Source: Globisporangium splendens | Lineage: Eukaryota > Oomycota > Peronosporomycetes > Pythiales > Pythiaceae | NCBI GenBank assembly: GCA_006386115.1 | Contig: VFIW01000029.1 | Span: 372,001 to 436,000, forward strand | Length of the DNA: 64,000 nt | Direction: 5' to 3' | Shown: positions 9,940 to 19,833 of the stretch, piece by piece | Layout: every line of letters begins with the position of its first letter | Position numbering within the stretch: the stretch's first letter is position 1 | Made by a program: the position numbers and the translations under genes | Notes under the pieces: generated by a model | The model's database searches: none | What the model saw: the letters and a program-made list of their open reading frames with translations, nothing else | What the model was told of the DNA's origin: nothing

Positions 9940-10973
9940 ATGCCGCAAACTGCTGCTGCGGTCGTGAATCCGCGCACGGCGGGCGTGCTCACGCGCCAGC
10001 TGCCGCCGACGGCCAAGGCCGCCGTGCCGCCGCAGGTGTTCATCCCGCTGCACTGGAAGCTCGCGGTGGGCGGTGTGGCCGGCGTCGTCGGCGTCTCGAC
10101 GACGTTCCCGATCGACATCGTCAAGACGCAGCTGCAGGGTCAGACGCGCTCGAGCGGCAAGGTATTCTTCTCGGGTCCGATCCACTGCTTCCGCCACATC
10201 CTCAAGACCGACGGTATGCGCGGACTGTACCGCGGGCTGCCACCCACGCTCATCGGCGTGCTCCCCGAGAAAGCCATCAAGCTCGCCGTGAACGAACAGC
10301 TGCGCGAATACTTTGCCGATGAGACCGGTAAACTCTCGCTCAGCAAGCAAGTGCTTGCTGGCGCCGGCGCTGGACTCGCACAGGTCATCGCGACCAACCC
10401 GGTACGTGCATTGCAATTGCTACATGTTGCATCTTGATATGGCGCTGGGTTGTTGACGATTGCTTGTGTTTTTGCTCTGTATGTTGTGTGGTGCAGACGG
10501 AAATCGTCAAGATCCGATTACAGACGCAGGCCGCGCTGCCTCCTGCCGAGCGATTGACGGCGGTGCAGGTCGTGCAGAGCCTTGGAGTTCGCGGATTGTA
10601 TAAGGGTGCGGGCGTGTGCTTGATGCGCGATATCCCGTACGCCGTGATCTTTTTCCCAATGTACGCGAGCGTCAAGGATGCATTCACGGACGCCGAAGGC
10701 AACAACTCGATTGCGTCGATTGTGTTCGCAGGTGCCACCGCTGGCGCGACGGCTGCCGGACTCTGTACGCCCGCCGATGTGATCAAGACGCGACGACAGA
10801 TGCGCGGCGCAAATTACACGAGCACGCTCGATTGCTTCCAGAAGGTGGTCGCGACGAACGGATACGGCGCGCTGATGAAGGGCGTCGTGCCGCGTATGAT
10901 GGTGCAAGCGCCGCTCTTTGGCATCACGCTCGTTGCGTTCGAATTGCAGAAAAACTACATGCAATCCCTGTAA
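9940..10973 (+). CDS. Mitochondrial carrier, glutamate / aspartate-glutamate type
   Basis: Two exons, 9940-10401 and 10497-10973, encode 312 residues. The 95-base intron starts GTACGT and ends GTGCAG and keeps the frame at a codon boundary. Three mitochondrial carrier repeats are present, each with the P-x-[DE]-x-x-[KR] signature: PIDIVK, PTEIVK and PADVIK. The second signature is split by the intron between Pro154 and Thr155. The stretch LPEKAIKLAVNE followed by LAGAGAGLAQVI closely resembles SLC25A22/18 and aralar carriers, so glutamate transport across the inner mitochondrial membrane is the best guess. The protein has no EF-hand extension of the aralar kind. Length is normal for the family (about 300). 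Confidence 0.92.
10402..10496 (+). other. Intron of mitochondrial carrier gene
   Basis: GT-AG intron of 95 bases. Removing it restores a continuous mitochondrial carrier frame (…ATNP then TEIVK…). It contains an in-frame stop, so it must be spliced for full-length protein. Confidence 0.9.
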
Positions 10974-11337
10974 AGAAAGGACGCAAGCAAAAGGAAAAAG
11001 AATTAGTGCACGAATCCCCAAAATACATATATGTTGCTCTGCTCCTTTGTGGATACCTGTGCGCCATGAAGACGACGACGATGACGGCGACGACGATGAC
11101 GATGACGCCACGGACAACAGAGAAAGCAGAGCGCTCACCGATCCCGCATCAGCACTGCAGTAAGTCAGTCTTCAAACGCGCGCGAAACGAGCCAAATCCG
11201 GAATGGAAACGCCGCGCCTGCCGTAAAATTAGCCGTAACTTTTTCTGTCGGCGGAGTCAAAAGAGCAGCATCGAACGACCCAGCGCTTCGACGTTCAGTC
11301 TCGATAAGTCTCGCAGCATCCGTCGCCCGCGTTCGCC

Positions 11338-13377
11338 ATGCTCTGGTTCAAAGACAGCGATGCTCAAGCGAAAAAGAAGGGAGCCGTGGCGCCGACGTCC
11401 ATCGTGATCGCGAGCGTGTCCAAGCCGCCGACGCTGGCAACGTCCGCTGAAAATAATGCAGGGACACCTCGGCAAAGCTCGAGAGGAAACAAAATCTCGG
11501 CGCCAGCATTCTCGAACTCGTTCCTCTCCAAGATACGAGAGCCGCTGCCGACCGACAAGGGAATACCATCAGCGATTCGTCGCCAGCAAACGGATATCCA
11601 CGGCGGATTCTTATCAAATGCGTACATTATCGGCAGATTCGGCATCTGGATGCTCGGCATCACGATCGCAATTGGCGGGCAGTACTTTCCGTGGAACGCC
11701 GGGCTCGCCGCAGGTTTTTATGGCTACTTGATCGCCTACGTGCTCATCGCAGGCACGTACTTGACGCTTTGCTGCTGCACGGCCGAGATCACAGGCGCGT
11801 TGGCGTTTGCTGGTGGTGCCTACGGGCTTTCGCGGTGCACGCTGGGCTTTTTCCCTGGTTTCTTTATCGGGTGCTGTGAAGCGCTCGAATATATCACGTA
11901 CGTCGCGACGACAACGCTGTTCTTGGCCGACATGATCGTCAAGAGTGTGCCATCACTGCATGGCTACGAGCCGCTGATCTGGCTCGCGTTTTACATCTCG
12001 GCTCTCTGGATCCGCATCGTTGGCGGTCGCGTCTTCTGGCGCTTCAATCTCGTTCTCGGTGGCATCAGTTTTGTCATCGTGCTTCTGTTCTGTTTCGGAT
12101 CATTGCCTTTCGTCAATTGGGAAGCGAGCGTGGCGCGCAACTCGAGCGCGTTCTTTGTCGACGATTTCAACGGGTTCATGAAGGCACTTCCCATCGCGGC
12201 GTGGTTCTTCGTCGGGGTTGAAGCGCTGTCGCTCACAAGCGACAACGCTGACAAACCAAGGAACAATGTGCCGGTGGCCCAGGTCGCGTGTGTGACTTCG
12301 CTGATGGTCACAGGGATCATGGTTTTGTGCATCACGGTCGCGCTTCCGTACCCAGGCGAGATCGCAGCTGAATTTGCTCCACTGAACGATGGCATTATCA
12401 TGTTCTCCCACTTTTCGGAGAAGTATGCGATGTTGCTCTCGGTCCCAGCGACGTACGCGACCGCGTTTGGGTTTACCTGGTGCTACGGGAAGCTGATCCA
12501 TGCGATGGCGACGTCTTGTTTGCTGCCACCGGTGTTGGCTAAGCATTCCAAGCGATATGGAACGCCTCATGTGGCTCTGGTCGCTGGTTCCGCTCTGAGC
12601 TACGCGATCTGCCTCGTTGTGTATTTGCATCCGATGGTCGGCAAATATCTGTTCTCGATCTGCATGACGTCGGCGTTCCTAGCGTACACGGGTCAGTGCA
12701 TCGGATACATCTCGCTCAAGAAAAACTACAAAAACATCAAGAGCTCCCACTTCCAGAATCCGTTTGGCATTTACGGCGCCATGTTTTCCATGTTCGTGTG
12801 GTTGCTTGGCATCGCCTCGATCGCTGGATTTCAAGGCAACAGTGGAGTAGAAATCGAAGCGTTCGGGTTTCTTGCACTCAGCGTGACGGCGTTTTATTTC
12901 GTGTACGCCAAGAAGCGACAGAAGTTCTCGCCACAGGAAAACAAAGTTCTTCTTGTCGCGCACGTGATCAAGTTCAACGCGACTCGGTTGTCGGGGGAAA
13001 AAGCCATTCAAAGGAGTGAACACGGCCAGTGGACGATCTTCCCAGGCAAGCAGAAACAACTCGGCGACCTGGGAGCGAAGCTCCGCCACCAAAGTCAAGA
13101 CGACCAAGGTTGCTGCGTTCTGAGCGTCGACGATGAGTGGCCATTGTGGTCGCTTTTCGGAGACCAAAGGAGGCGTGTCGGGGAGCAGAGGAGGCACAGC
13201 GATGTAGCACCGAGACGATTCTTCCTTTTCATCTTCCACTTGAAGAATTGTACAGTCCACAATTTGCTTTACATGAATGCTTGCGGCGAATGGACCAGAT
13301 CAGTCAATTGGTTTGCGAGTCGTGCTCGCGTGAGTCAGCAAAAGTGCCATCTCCATACTCACCTGCAACGTCATTGA
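11338..13377 (+). CDS. APC-superfamily permease, copy 2, with extended C-terminus
   Basis: A 679-residue protein paralogous to the permease at 1739-3355 across its whole membrane part (GIWMLGITIAIGGQYF, GGAYGLSRCTLGFFPG, FVGVEALSL, TYATAFGFTWCYGKL). The N-terminal cytoplasmic segment of about 100 residues is Ser/Lys-rich and not conserved with copy 1. Alignment to copy 1 ends near residue 550 (HVIKFNATR). The remaining 129 residues have no counterpart and look like translated 3' sequence, so an ancestral stop was probably lost. It lies in tandem, same strand, with the pseudogene copy 3 directly downstream. Probable plasma-membrane amine or amino-acid uptake. Confidence 0.85.
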   Translation: MLWFKDSDAQAKKKGAVAPTSIVIASVSKPPTLATSAENNAGTPRQSSRGNKISAPAFSNSFLSKIREPLPTDKGIPSAIRRQQTDIHGGFLSNAYIIGRFGIWMLGITIAIGGQYFPWNAGLAAGFYGYLIAYVLIAGTYLTLCCCTAEITGALAFAGGAYGLSRCTLGFFPGFFIGCCEALEYITYVATTTLFLADMIVKSVPSLHGYEPLIWLAFYISALWIRIVGGRVFWRFNLVLGGISFVIVLLFCFGSLPFVNWEASVARNSSAFFVDDFNGFMKALPIAAWFFVGVEALSLTSDNADKPRNNVPVAQVACVTSLMVTGIMVLCITVALPYPGEIAAEFAPLNDGIIMFSHFSEKYAMLLSVPATYATAFGFTWCYGKLIHAMATSCLLPPVLAKHSKRYGTPHVALVAGSALSYAICLVVYLHPMVGKYLFSICMTSAFLAYTGQCIGYISLKKNYKNIKSSHFQNPFGIYGAMFSMFVWLLGIASIAGFQGNSGVEIEAFGFLALSVTAFYFVYAKKRQKFSPQENKVLLVAHVIKFNATRLSGEKAIQRSEHGQWTIFPGKQKQLGDLGAKLRHQSQDDQGCCVLSVDDEWPLWSLFGDQRRRVGEQRRHSDVAPRRFFLFIFHLKNCTVHNLLYMNACGEWTRSVNWFASRARVSQQKCHLHTHLQRH

Positions 13378-13420
13378 TAATGATGCCGCCTCGGTTTTGC
13401 GACCCAGCATAAATAAAGCG

Positions 13421-15126
13421 ATGCCTTCTCATCGAGACATCGATCATCGGATTGTTGTAACTGTGGCGTGGGCGAGCTTTGCTTGTGCTATCCATCCGGA
13501 AATAGACCCCGCGGCAAAGGTTCACGTCAATGTGAGTCATTTGTTGAGTGCTGCTGCTTGTTCACAAAGCATTGTCCAAGCAAACGCATTTGACTACGCC
13601 GCTCTACTGTCACCGGACGAAAGAAACAAGATGCCAAAGTTGCTCCCAATGGAGACAACCAAGTCGAACAATCCGAAGTCCATTGTCGTGAGCTCTGACG
13701 CCATTCCTCCGCCGACAATCGCGCTCAATGGGGAAAAGTTCTCCTACCGAGCTGGATCGAATGCAAATGGACCGTCCGTAGTCGGTGAAGCTTCGAAAAG
13801 ATACCACCCAGGCAAGTAGGACATCTGGATGCTCGGCATCATCTTCGTCATTGGCGGGCAGTACTTTTGCTGGAACGCGGGGCTCGCGGTGGGACTCTAC
13901 AGCTACATGATCGCGTACTTCCTCATTGCGTCAGCGTATATCACGTTGTGCTGTTGCACCTCGGAGATCACAGGCGCACTCCCGTTTGCAGGCAGAGCGT
14001 ACGGACTTGCACGTTGCACGTTTGGCTTCTATCCGGCATTCATGATCGGCTGCTACGAAGTGCTCGAGTACATTGTGTGCGTGTCAACATCTGTTCTGTC
14101 GTTGGCCGACATGATCGTCCTTGCTGCGCCTTCTCTCGCGTCACTGCGACCACTCATCTGGGTGGCATTTTACATCTTGGCGCTCTTCTTCCACCTCAAA
14201 TCCGATCGCGTGTTCTGGACGTTCAACGTCGTCATCGGCACCATCTCGATCGCGATCGTGGTCTTGTTTTGTTTCGGAGGTTTGTCGTTTGCCAGCTTTC
14301 CAAAGTACGCCGACGACCCAGTCATGCGCTTCGTCGACGGATTTGCAGGCTTTATGAAGGCACTACCGCTCGCGTCGTGGTTTTTCGTCGGCGTCGAGGC
14401 ACTTCGTCTTGCAAGTGATCAGGTGGCGAACCCGAAAGTCATGATCCCGTTTGTTCAGAACACGTGCATACTGATGCTGTTTGTGACTGGCGTCATGGTG
14501 TTTTTCGTCACCGTATCGCTGTCTCCGGGGATCGCGTCGTTGTCTTCGGAGCCCGTGCCGTTCAACAATTGCTTTGAGCGTCTGTTCAGCATCTCGCATA
14601 ATACCGCGACGATTCTGTCGCTCCCAGCAACGTATGCGACGGCATTTGGCTTCATGTGGTGCTACGGGAAGCTAATAGCGGCCATGGCGACGTCTCGATT
14701 GTTGCCCACGTTCCTCTCGCGCACCTCGCATCGCCACGGTACCCCGGTTGTCGCCATCACATTCGGCTCGCTCATCAGCTATTCGCTGTGTCTGTTCGTG
14801 TACCTCGTGCCGTCCATCTCGGTGTATCTCTTCAGCATCTGCATCATGTGCGTGTTCATGTCGTACACGGCCAGCGTATCGGGTACATCTCGCTCAAGTT
14901 CAACTACCGCAACATCAAGAGCTCGAACTTCCACAGTCCGTGCGGCTTCCCCAGTGCGTTGTACTCGATGAGTGTCTGGATCTTGGCGATCACGGCAATC
15001 GCTGGGTATCAGGGCAACGGCGGTAATATACACATGCACAGAGAGATGCTGGCAAATGCAGGCGCATATCCCCTCCCCATACAGACCAGTGACATTATTG
15101 TGGCGATTCTGCATTGGTGCAGTTGA
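13421..15126 (+). pseudogene. APC-superfamily permease, copy 3 (inactivated)
   Basis: A third paralogue, same strand and directly after copy 2. Two clear lesions are present. A TAG at 13817-13819 replaces the Trp codon of the conserved SKWDIWMLG start of helix 1. A one-base deletion near 14868-14871 (acggccag against acgggtcag in copy 2) shifts the frame between SYT and RIGYISLK. After the shift the reading continues to YQGNGG and then loses homology at about 15025, so the last helices are missing. Otherwise the helices 1-10 region (13829-14870) is well preserved, so inactivation looks recent. Confidence 0.88.
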
Positions 15127-15439
15127 AGTTCAACTGGGTCAAAATGGGTGTTTCTCGTGGGTTGCATGGAAACTTTCAAAATTGATACACGTGGGACATC
15201 TAGTGGGCAATGCATACACTGGTTTAAAAAAACCCATCTGATGCCTCTGTTCAAGGGAACGCGATACCCCTATACATGAGAAAGTAATCGACATGGGTAC
15301 ACTGGCAGGACACGAGGTGCACTTGCGTGGATGATACACCAAAGTATGAATGCCTTGCTTGTATTAATATACAGAAAAAAATGTGGATGAACACCACTTC
15401 GTATAACTACAGCACTCTTGTTTCTCACTGTCACCACGT
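15127..15439. other. Intergenic region
   Basis: AT-richer stretch between the permease pseudogene and the minus-strand sugar transporter. No gene or repeat recognised. It should hold the sugar transporter's 3' untranslated region. Confidence 0.5.
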
Positions 15440-15445
15440 TCCCTG

Positions 15446-16996
15446 TTACACGGACTCCATGGCAGGCGTCTCGACACCAGCGTACTTTGGCGACGCTGCC
15501 TTCCCGCCCGTCTGGCCACCACGGTGGAACAGCGCCTCGATGTCCTCCAACAGCACGCCCTTCGTCTCCGGACAATTGTACCACACGAACAGACCCGACA
15601 CGAGGCACGTGGCGCAGAACAGGAAGAAGACGCCGTTGATGTTGAGCGACGGGAAGAGCTTGACGACCCACGTCATGCACGTGCCCATGATCCAGTTGGA
15701 CATGGTCGAGAGCGACACAGCCTTGGCGCGCACGTTCATGGGGAAGATCTCGGCCGGGTAGATCCAGCAGACGGGTCCCCACGAGATGGCAAAGTTGAAG
15801 ATGAAGAACGACGTGCCGAGGATGATGATGTAGCCGGCGACCTTGGAGCAGCCCGAGTTGTCCGTGTTGCCGTCGCAGCCGACGGTGAACGTGATCCCCG
15901 AGAGCACGTGGCCAAGCACCATGCCGAGGGCACCAAGCAGCAGCAGCTGGCGACGACCGAACGTGTCCACCCAGCGCATCGCCGGGATCGTGCTCACAAA
16001 ATTGACGATCGACAGGATGAGCACGGACAGGATGCCGTCGCCGACCACGTCCTTGAAGATGAGACCGCCGTACGTGAACATGGGGTTGATTCCCGTGGCT
16101 TGCTGGAGCACCTGGAGGAACATGGCGATGAGCACGCGCTTGAGGATCGAAGGTTCGAGCAGCTCCTTCCATCCGGCGGCGTCGCCCTCGGACGCGATCT
16201 GGTCGCCGATGGCCCGCAGCTCACGGCCGACGTTGTCGGTCATGCGCAGTCGCTTGAGCTCGACCTCGGCGGCGTCCTTCCCCTTGTGCACGTACGTCCA
16301 GCGCGGACTCTCAGGAACGCAGAAGATACCGCACATGACGATGATCGGTGCGGCCATGGCCACTCCGTTCGTCACGCGCCAGCCGTGCGCGTCGTCTTCG
16401 ACGATCAGGTTGACGATGTTGGCGAGCAGCAGACCCGTGACGATGGTCATCTGCATGAACCCCGAGAGGAAGCCGCGGAGCTCCTTGGGAGCCATCTCCG
16501 CACCGAAGATCGGCAGCGAGAACGACGAGTTGCCGACGCCGATGCCCTGGATCACGCGCGCCGTCAGCAGCAGTCCGTGCTCTTGCGACGGATTGAAGCA
16601 CACCCACGACGTACCGATGCAGAAGAGCATACCCGCCGTGAAGATCGTCATGCGGCGACCGAACTTGTCGGCGATCCAGCCACCGAGCAGCGCGCCGAAG
16701 ATGCAGCCGATGTTGTACGTCATGTTGTACCAGAGTGTGAAGTCGAGCCAGCGCGTCGGGAGCTTGTCGGACGACCGCGTGCAGTCGAACTCGGTCTGCT
16801 CGTGCCAGCCGATGCAGTAGTCGTTGAGGAAGGACTTCATGACGAGCACACCGCCCGTGACGCCCTGGTCGTATCCGAAGAAGAGACCGCCGAGCGACGC
16901 GAAGATGCAGACGATGATGGCATAGCGCCGGCTTCCTTCGGTCGGGGCGTTGTCACTGCCGTGGTCCTGTAGGTTGATCGTAGCTCCGCCAGCCAT
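15446..16996 (-). CDS. MFS sugar transporter (hexose/proton symporter type), copy 1
   Basis: A 516-residue, 12-helix major facilitator of the sugar porter family. Signatures visible: GYDQGVTGGVL in helix 1, DKFGRR after helix 2, PESPRW before the central loop, QQATGINPMFTYGG in helix 7, DTFGRR after helix 8, GPVCWIYPAEIFP in helix 10 and the terminal CPETKG. These are the classical sugar-transport motifs, so proton-coupled hexose uptake at the plasma membrane is likely. It is head to head with an identical copy (18277-19827) separated by a 1.07-kb spacer plus both leaders. Both copies are intact, so both are presumably functional. Confidence 0.94.
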   Translation of the reverse strand: MAGGATINLQDHGSDNAPTEGSRRYAIIVCIFASLGGLFFGYDQGVTGGVLVMKSFLNDYCIGWHEQTEFDCTRSSDKLPTRWLDFTLWYNMTYNIGCIFGALLGGWIADKFGRRMTIFTAGMLFCIGTSWVCFNPSQEHGLLLTARVIQGIGVGNSSFSLPIFGAEMAPKELRGFLSGFMQMTIVTGLLLANIVNLIVEDDAHGWRVTNGVAMAAPIIVMCGIFCVPESPRWTYVHKGKDAAEVELKRLRMTDNVGRELRAIGDQIASEGDAAGWKELLEPSILKRVLIAMFLQVLQQATGINPMFTYGGLIFKDVVGDGILSVLILSIVNFVSTIPAMRWVDTFGRRQLLLLGALGMVLGHVLSGITFTVGCDGNTDNSGCSKVAGYIIILGTSFFIFNFAISWGPVCWIYPAEIFPMNVRAKAVSLSTMSNWIMGTCMTWVVKLFPSLNINGVFFLFCATCLVSGLFVWYNCPETKGVLLEDIEALFHRGGQTGGKAASPKYAGVETPAMESV

Positions 16997-17082
16997 GGTT
17001 CTTGAGTGTTGTGAGGACTTGGTAGCAGTTGAGTGTTGTGGAGGTTGGTGGTCTGCAACGGACTCGACGTGAGACGAACGAA

Positions 17083-17098
17083 GGAAATTGGCGAATGA
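17083..17098 (-). promoter_or_regulatory. Oomycete core promoter of sugar transporter copy 1
   Basis: On the minus strand this reads TCATTCGCCAATTTCC, a near-ideal oomycete initiator plus flanking element, about 90-100 bases before the ATG. The same sequence precedes copy 2. Confidence 0.7.
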
Positions 17099-17103
17099 GA
17101 CTC

Positions 17104-18169
17104 GGAGCGCTGTGCCGCCTGTAAACGGGGAGAAACAAATATCGTTGAGCGGTTGGTTGCTGAACGCAAGTTGAAGGTGCTGGATTGAGGCAATGAATCA
17201 AGCGTCCAGCTGGAGCGTGTGGTTAAGTGAAAACACAGACGGATGCTCAGATCTGAAGATCACGAAGGTCTGTCATTACCCCTAGTCCTTGTTGCAAGAG
17301 AAGACGACGACGATGGGCTGCCACTGAATTGGACAGGTTTGGCCAGGTGTTCAACCGGAGGAAACGACCCAGACGAACCGATCGAGAGGCAAGAAGGAAA
17401 AAGAGCCTGAAACTCCACCATGCAGAACTTGAAACCAGTGGCGCGGTAATGGCTCGCACGTTGAAGTTGAGGAAGCAAACCGCATCGGTGCAACAATTAC
17501 GAAAGAGTCTGCGCACTGGTAAAATGAATCAAGTAGCGACAGATGGTGCTGTCAATCCTACCAACAAAGATTGAGGACGTCTCTCTCTCTCTCTCTCGAC
17601 TCAATTCACGACTTGGGCTCACTGCATTTCGCATAGAGTATCAGTGCATACTGTAAAATTGCTTGCTTTCTCATTGGAGCGAGTGAGGGGAGCCTGAAAC
17701 ATATCAATCAAGTCCTGCTGGGTTCTTTTTCATTGTTAGTCGCATTATGAGCGCTGTTGATTGGTCTTGTTGGTCACAATGAATTGCTCGTCTTCATGTA
17801 CGCTCTTGGTCTCAATTTAACATGAAAGTGGATAGAGAAACGGACATCTGGCATCCTTTTCCTCTGTTCTTGTGCAGGATGATGCTGAAACGCGCACAAG
17901 TACACTCGCATTTCTATTTTCAATCAAGTGAGAAACGAGCGACTGCTGGCCGAATGTCTGGCCAAAAAGATCAAGAAGTGCGAGAGAGGAGAGCAGATGT
18001 ACAGGAAAGCAGACCTCCTTTGATCTCCCGTACAGCTGTTGGGACGAGTGAGTGTACATTAGATCGGCAGGTTGCATGCAGATGCCGAGACCCGTGATTG
18101 GCAATATCGAGCACAACTTGGTCAAGAGCTGAGAAACGACACCAGTGCCGGCTAAAAGCACTCCCTCAA
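17104..18169. other. Spacer between the two sugar transporter arms
   Basis: Unique sequence of 1,066 bases between the head-to-head copies. It includes a (CT)n run at about 17580-17598. Small open frames here show no family resemblance. Any upstream regulatory sequence of the two genes lies here and differs between them. Confidence 0.6.
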
Positions 18170-18174
18170 GAGTC

Positions 18175-18190
18175 TCATTCGCCAATTTCC
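18175..18190 (+). promoter_or_regulatory. Oomycete core promoter of sugar transporter copy 2
   Basis: TCATTCGCCAATTTCC, identical to that of copy 1 and about 90 bases before the ATG at 18277. Confidence 0.7.
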
Positions 18191-18276
18191 TTCGTTCGTC
18201 TCACGTCGAGTCCGTTGCAGACCACCAACCTCCACAACACTCAACTGCTACCAAGTCCTCACAACACTCAAGAACC

Positions 18277-19827
18277 ATGGCTGGCGGAGCTACGATCAAC
18301 CTACAGGACCACGGCAGTGACAACGCCCCGACCGAAGGAAGCCGGCGCTATGCCATCATCGTCTGCATCTTCGCGTCGCTCGGCGGTCTCTTCTTCGGAT
18401 ACGACCAGGGCGTCACGGGCGGTGTGCTCGTCATGAAGTCCTTCCTCAACGACTACTGCATCGGCTGGCACGAGCAGACCGAGTTCGACTGCACGCGGTC
18501 GTCCGACAAGCTCCCGACGCGCTGGCTCGACTTCACACTCTGGTACAACATGACGTACAACATCGGCTGCATCTTCGGCGCGCTGCTCGGTGGCTGGATC
18601 GCCGACAAGTTCGGTCGCCGCATGACGATCTTCACGGCGGGTATGCTCTTCTGCATCGGTACGTCGTGGGTGTGCTTCAATCCGTCGCAAGAGCACGGAC
18701 TGCTGCTGACGGCGCGCGTGATCCAGGGCATCGGCGTCGGCAACTCGTCGTTCTCGCTGCCGATCTTCGGTGCGGAGATGGCTCCCAAGGAGCTCCGCGG
18801 CTTCCTCTCGGGGTTCATGCAGATGACCATCGTCACGGGTCTGCTGCTCGCCAACATCGTCAACCTGATCGTCGAAGACGACGCGCACGGCTGGCGCGTG
18901 ACGAACGGAGTGGCCATGGCCGCACCGATCATCGTCATGTGCGGTATCTTCTGCGTTCCTGAGAGTCCGCGCTGGACGTACGTGCACAAGGGGAAGGACG
19001 CCGCCGAGGTCGAGCTCAAGCGACTGCGCATGACCGACAACGTCGGCCGTGAGCTGCGGGCCATCGGCGACCAGATCGCGTCCGAGGGCGACGCCGCCGG
19101 ATGGAAGGAGCTGCTCGAACCTTCGATCCTCAAGCGCGTGCTCATCGCCATGTTCCTCCAGGTGCTCCAGCAAGCCACGGGAATCAACCCCATGTTCACG
19201 TACGGCGGTCTCATCTTCAAGGACGTGGTCGGCGACGGCATCCTGTCCGTGCTCATCCTGTCGATCGTCAATTTTGTGAGCACGATCCCGGCGATGCGCT
19301 GGGTGGACACGTTCGGTCGTCGCCAGCTGCTGCTGCTTGGTGCCCTCGGCATGGTGCTTGGCCACGTGCTCTCGGGGATCACGTTCACCGTCGGCTGCGA
19401 CGGCAACACGGACAACTCGGGCTGCTCCAAGGTCGCCGGCTACATCATCATCCTCGGCACGTCGTTCTTCATCTTCAACTTTGCCATCTCGTGGGGACCC
19501 GTCTGCTGGATCTACCCGGCCGAGATCTTCCCCATGAACGTGCGCGCCAAGGCTGTGTCGCTCTCGACCATGTCCAACTGGATCATGGGCACGTGCATGA
19601 CGTGGGTCGTCAAGCTCTTCCCGTCGCTCAACATCAACGGCGTCTTCTTCCTGTTCTGCGCCACGTGCCTCGTGTCGGGTCTGTTCGTGTGGTACAATTG
19701 TCCGGAGACGAAGGGCGTGCTGTTGGAGGACATCGAGGCGCTGTTCCACCGTGGTGGCCAGACGGGCGGGAAGGCAGCGTCGCCAAAGTACGCTGGTGTC
19801 GAGACGCCTGCCATGGAGTCCGTGTAA
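18277..19827 (+). CDS. MFS sugar transporter (hexose/proton symporter type), copy 2
   Basis: A 516-residue protein identical to the minus-strand copy at 15446-16996, with the same sugar porter motifs. The ATG at 18277 corresponds exactly to that of copy 1. A longer in-frame start at 18145 would include transcribed leader and lies partly outside the repeated unit, so it is rejected. Expression may differ from copy 1 because everything more than five bases upstream of the initiator, and everything past the stop, is different. Confidence 0.94.
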   Translation: MAGGATINLQDHGSDNAPTEGSRRYAIIVCIFASLGGLFFGYDQGVTGGVLVMKSFLNDYCIGWHEQTEFDCTRSSDKLPTRWLDFTLWYNMTYNIGCIFGALLGGWIADKFGRRMTIFTAGMLFCIGTSWVCFNPSQEHGLLLTARVIQGIGVGNSSFSLPIFGAEMAPKELRGFLSGFMQMTIVTGLLLANIVNLIVEDDAHGWRVTNGVAMAAPIIVMCGIFCVPESPRWTYVHKGKDAAEVELKRLRMTDNVGRELRAIGDQIASEGDAAGWKELLEPSILKRVLIAMFLQVLQQATGINPMFTYGGLIFKDVVGDGILSVLILSIVNFVSTIPAMRWVDTFGRRQLLLLGALGMVLGHVLSGITFTVGCDGNTDNSGCSKVAGYIIILGTSFFIFNFAISWGPVCWIYPAEIFPMNVRAKAVSLSTMSNWIMGTCMTWVVKLFPSLNINGVFFLFCATCLVSGLFVWYNCPETKGVLLEDIEALFHRGGQTGGKAASPKYAGVETPAMESV

Positions 19828-19833
19828 TAGGGA

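Larger units (their letters stand above)
15440..17103 (-). repeat. Inverted repeat arm 1 (sugar transporter unit)
   Basis: Reverse complement of 18170-19833. The translations of all frames on both strands match between arms wherever compared, so the coding part is essentially identical. Identity starts five bases before the predicted initiator and ends about ten bases after the stop codon. Confidence 0.9.
18170..19833 (+). repeat. Inverted repeat arm 2 (sugar transporter unit)
   Basis: Partner of 15440-17103. Divergence on the left begins just upstream of the initiator (ctcaa|gagtctcattc here against the complement of cggagtctcattc in arm 1). On the right it begins after the stop (gtgtaatagggaatac against gtgtaacagggaacgt). 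Confidence 0.9.

Noticed and set aside
15524..16972. 482-codon open frame antisense to the sugar transporter (and its twin at 18301-19977)
   Set aside because: Same cause: antisense of a GC-rich membrane protein, composition His/Arg/Asp-rich with no recognisable fold.
18145..18276. Longer N-terminus for sugar transporter copy 2
   Set aside because: It crosses the predicted transcription start and the repeat boundary. Copy 1 has no equivalent and the ATG at 18277 matches its start exactly.
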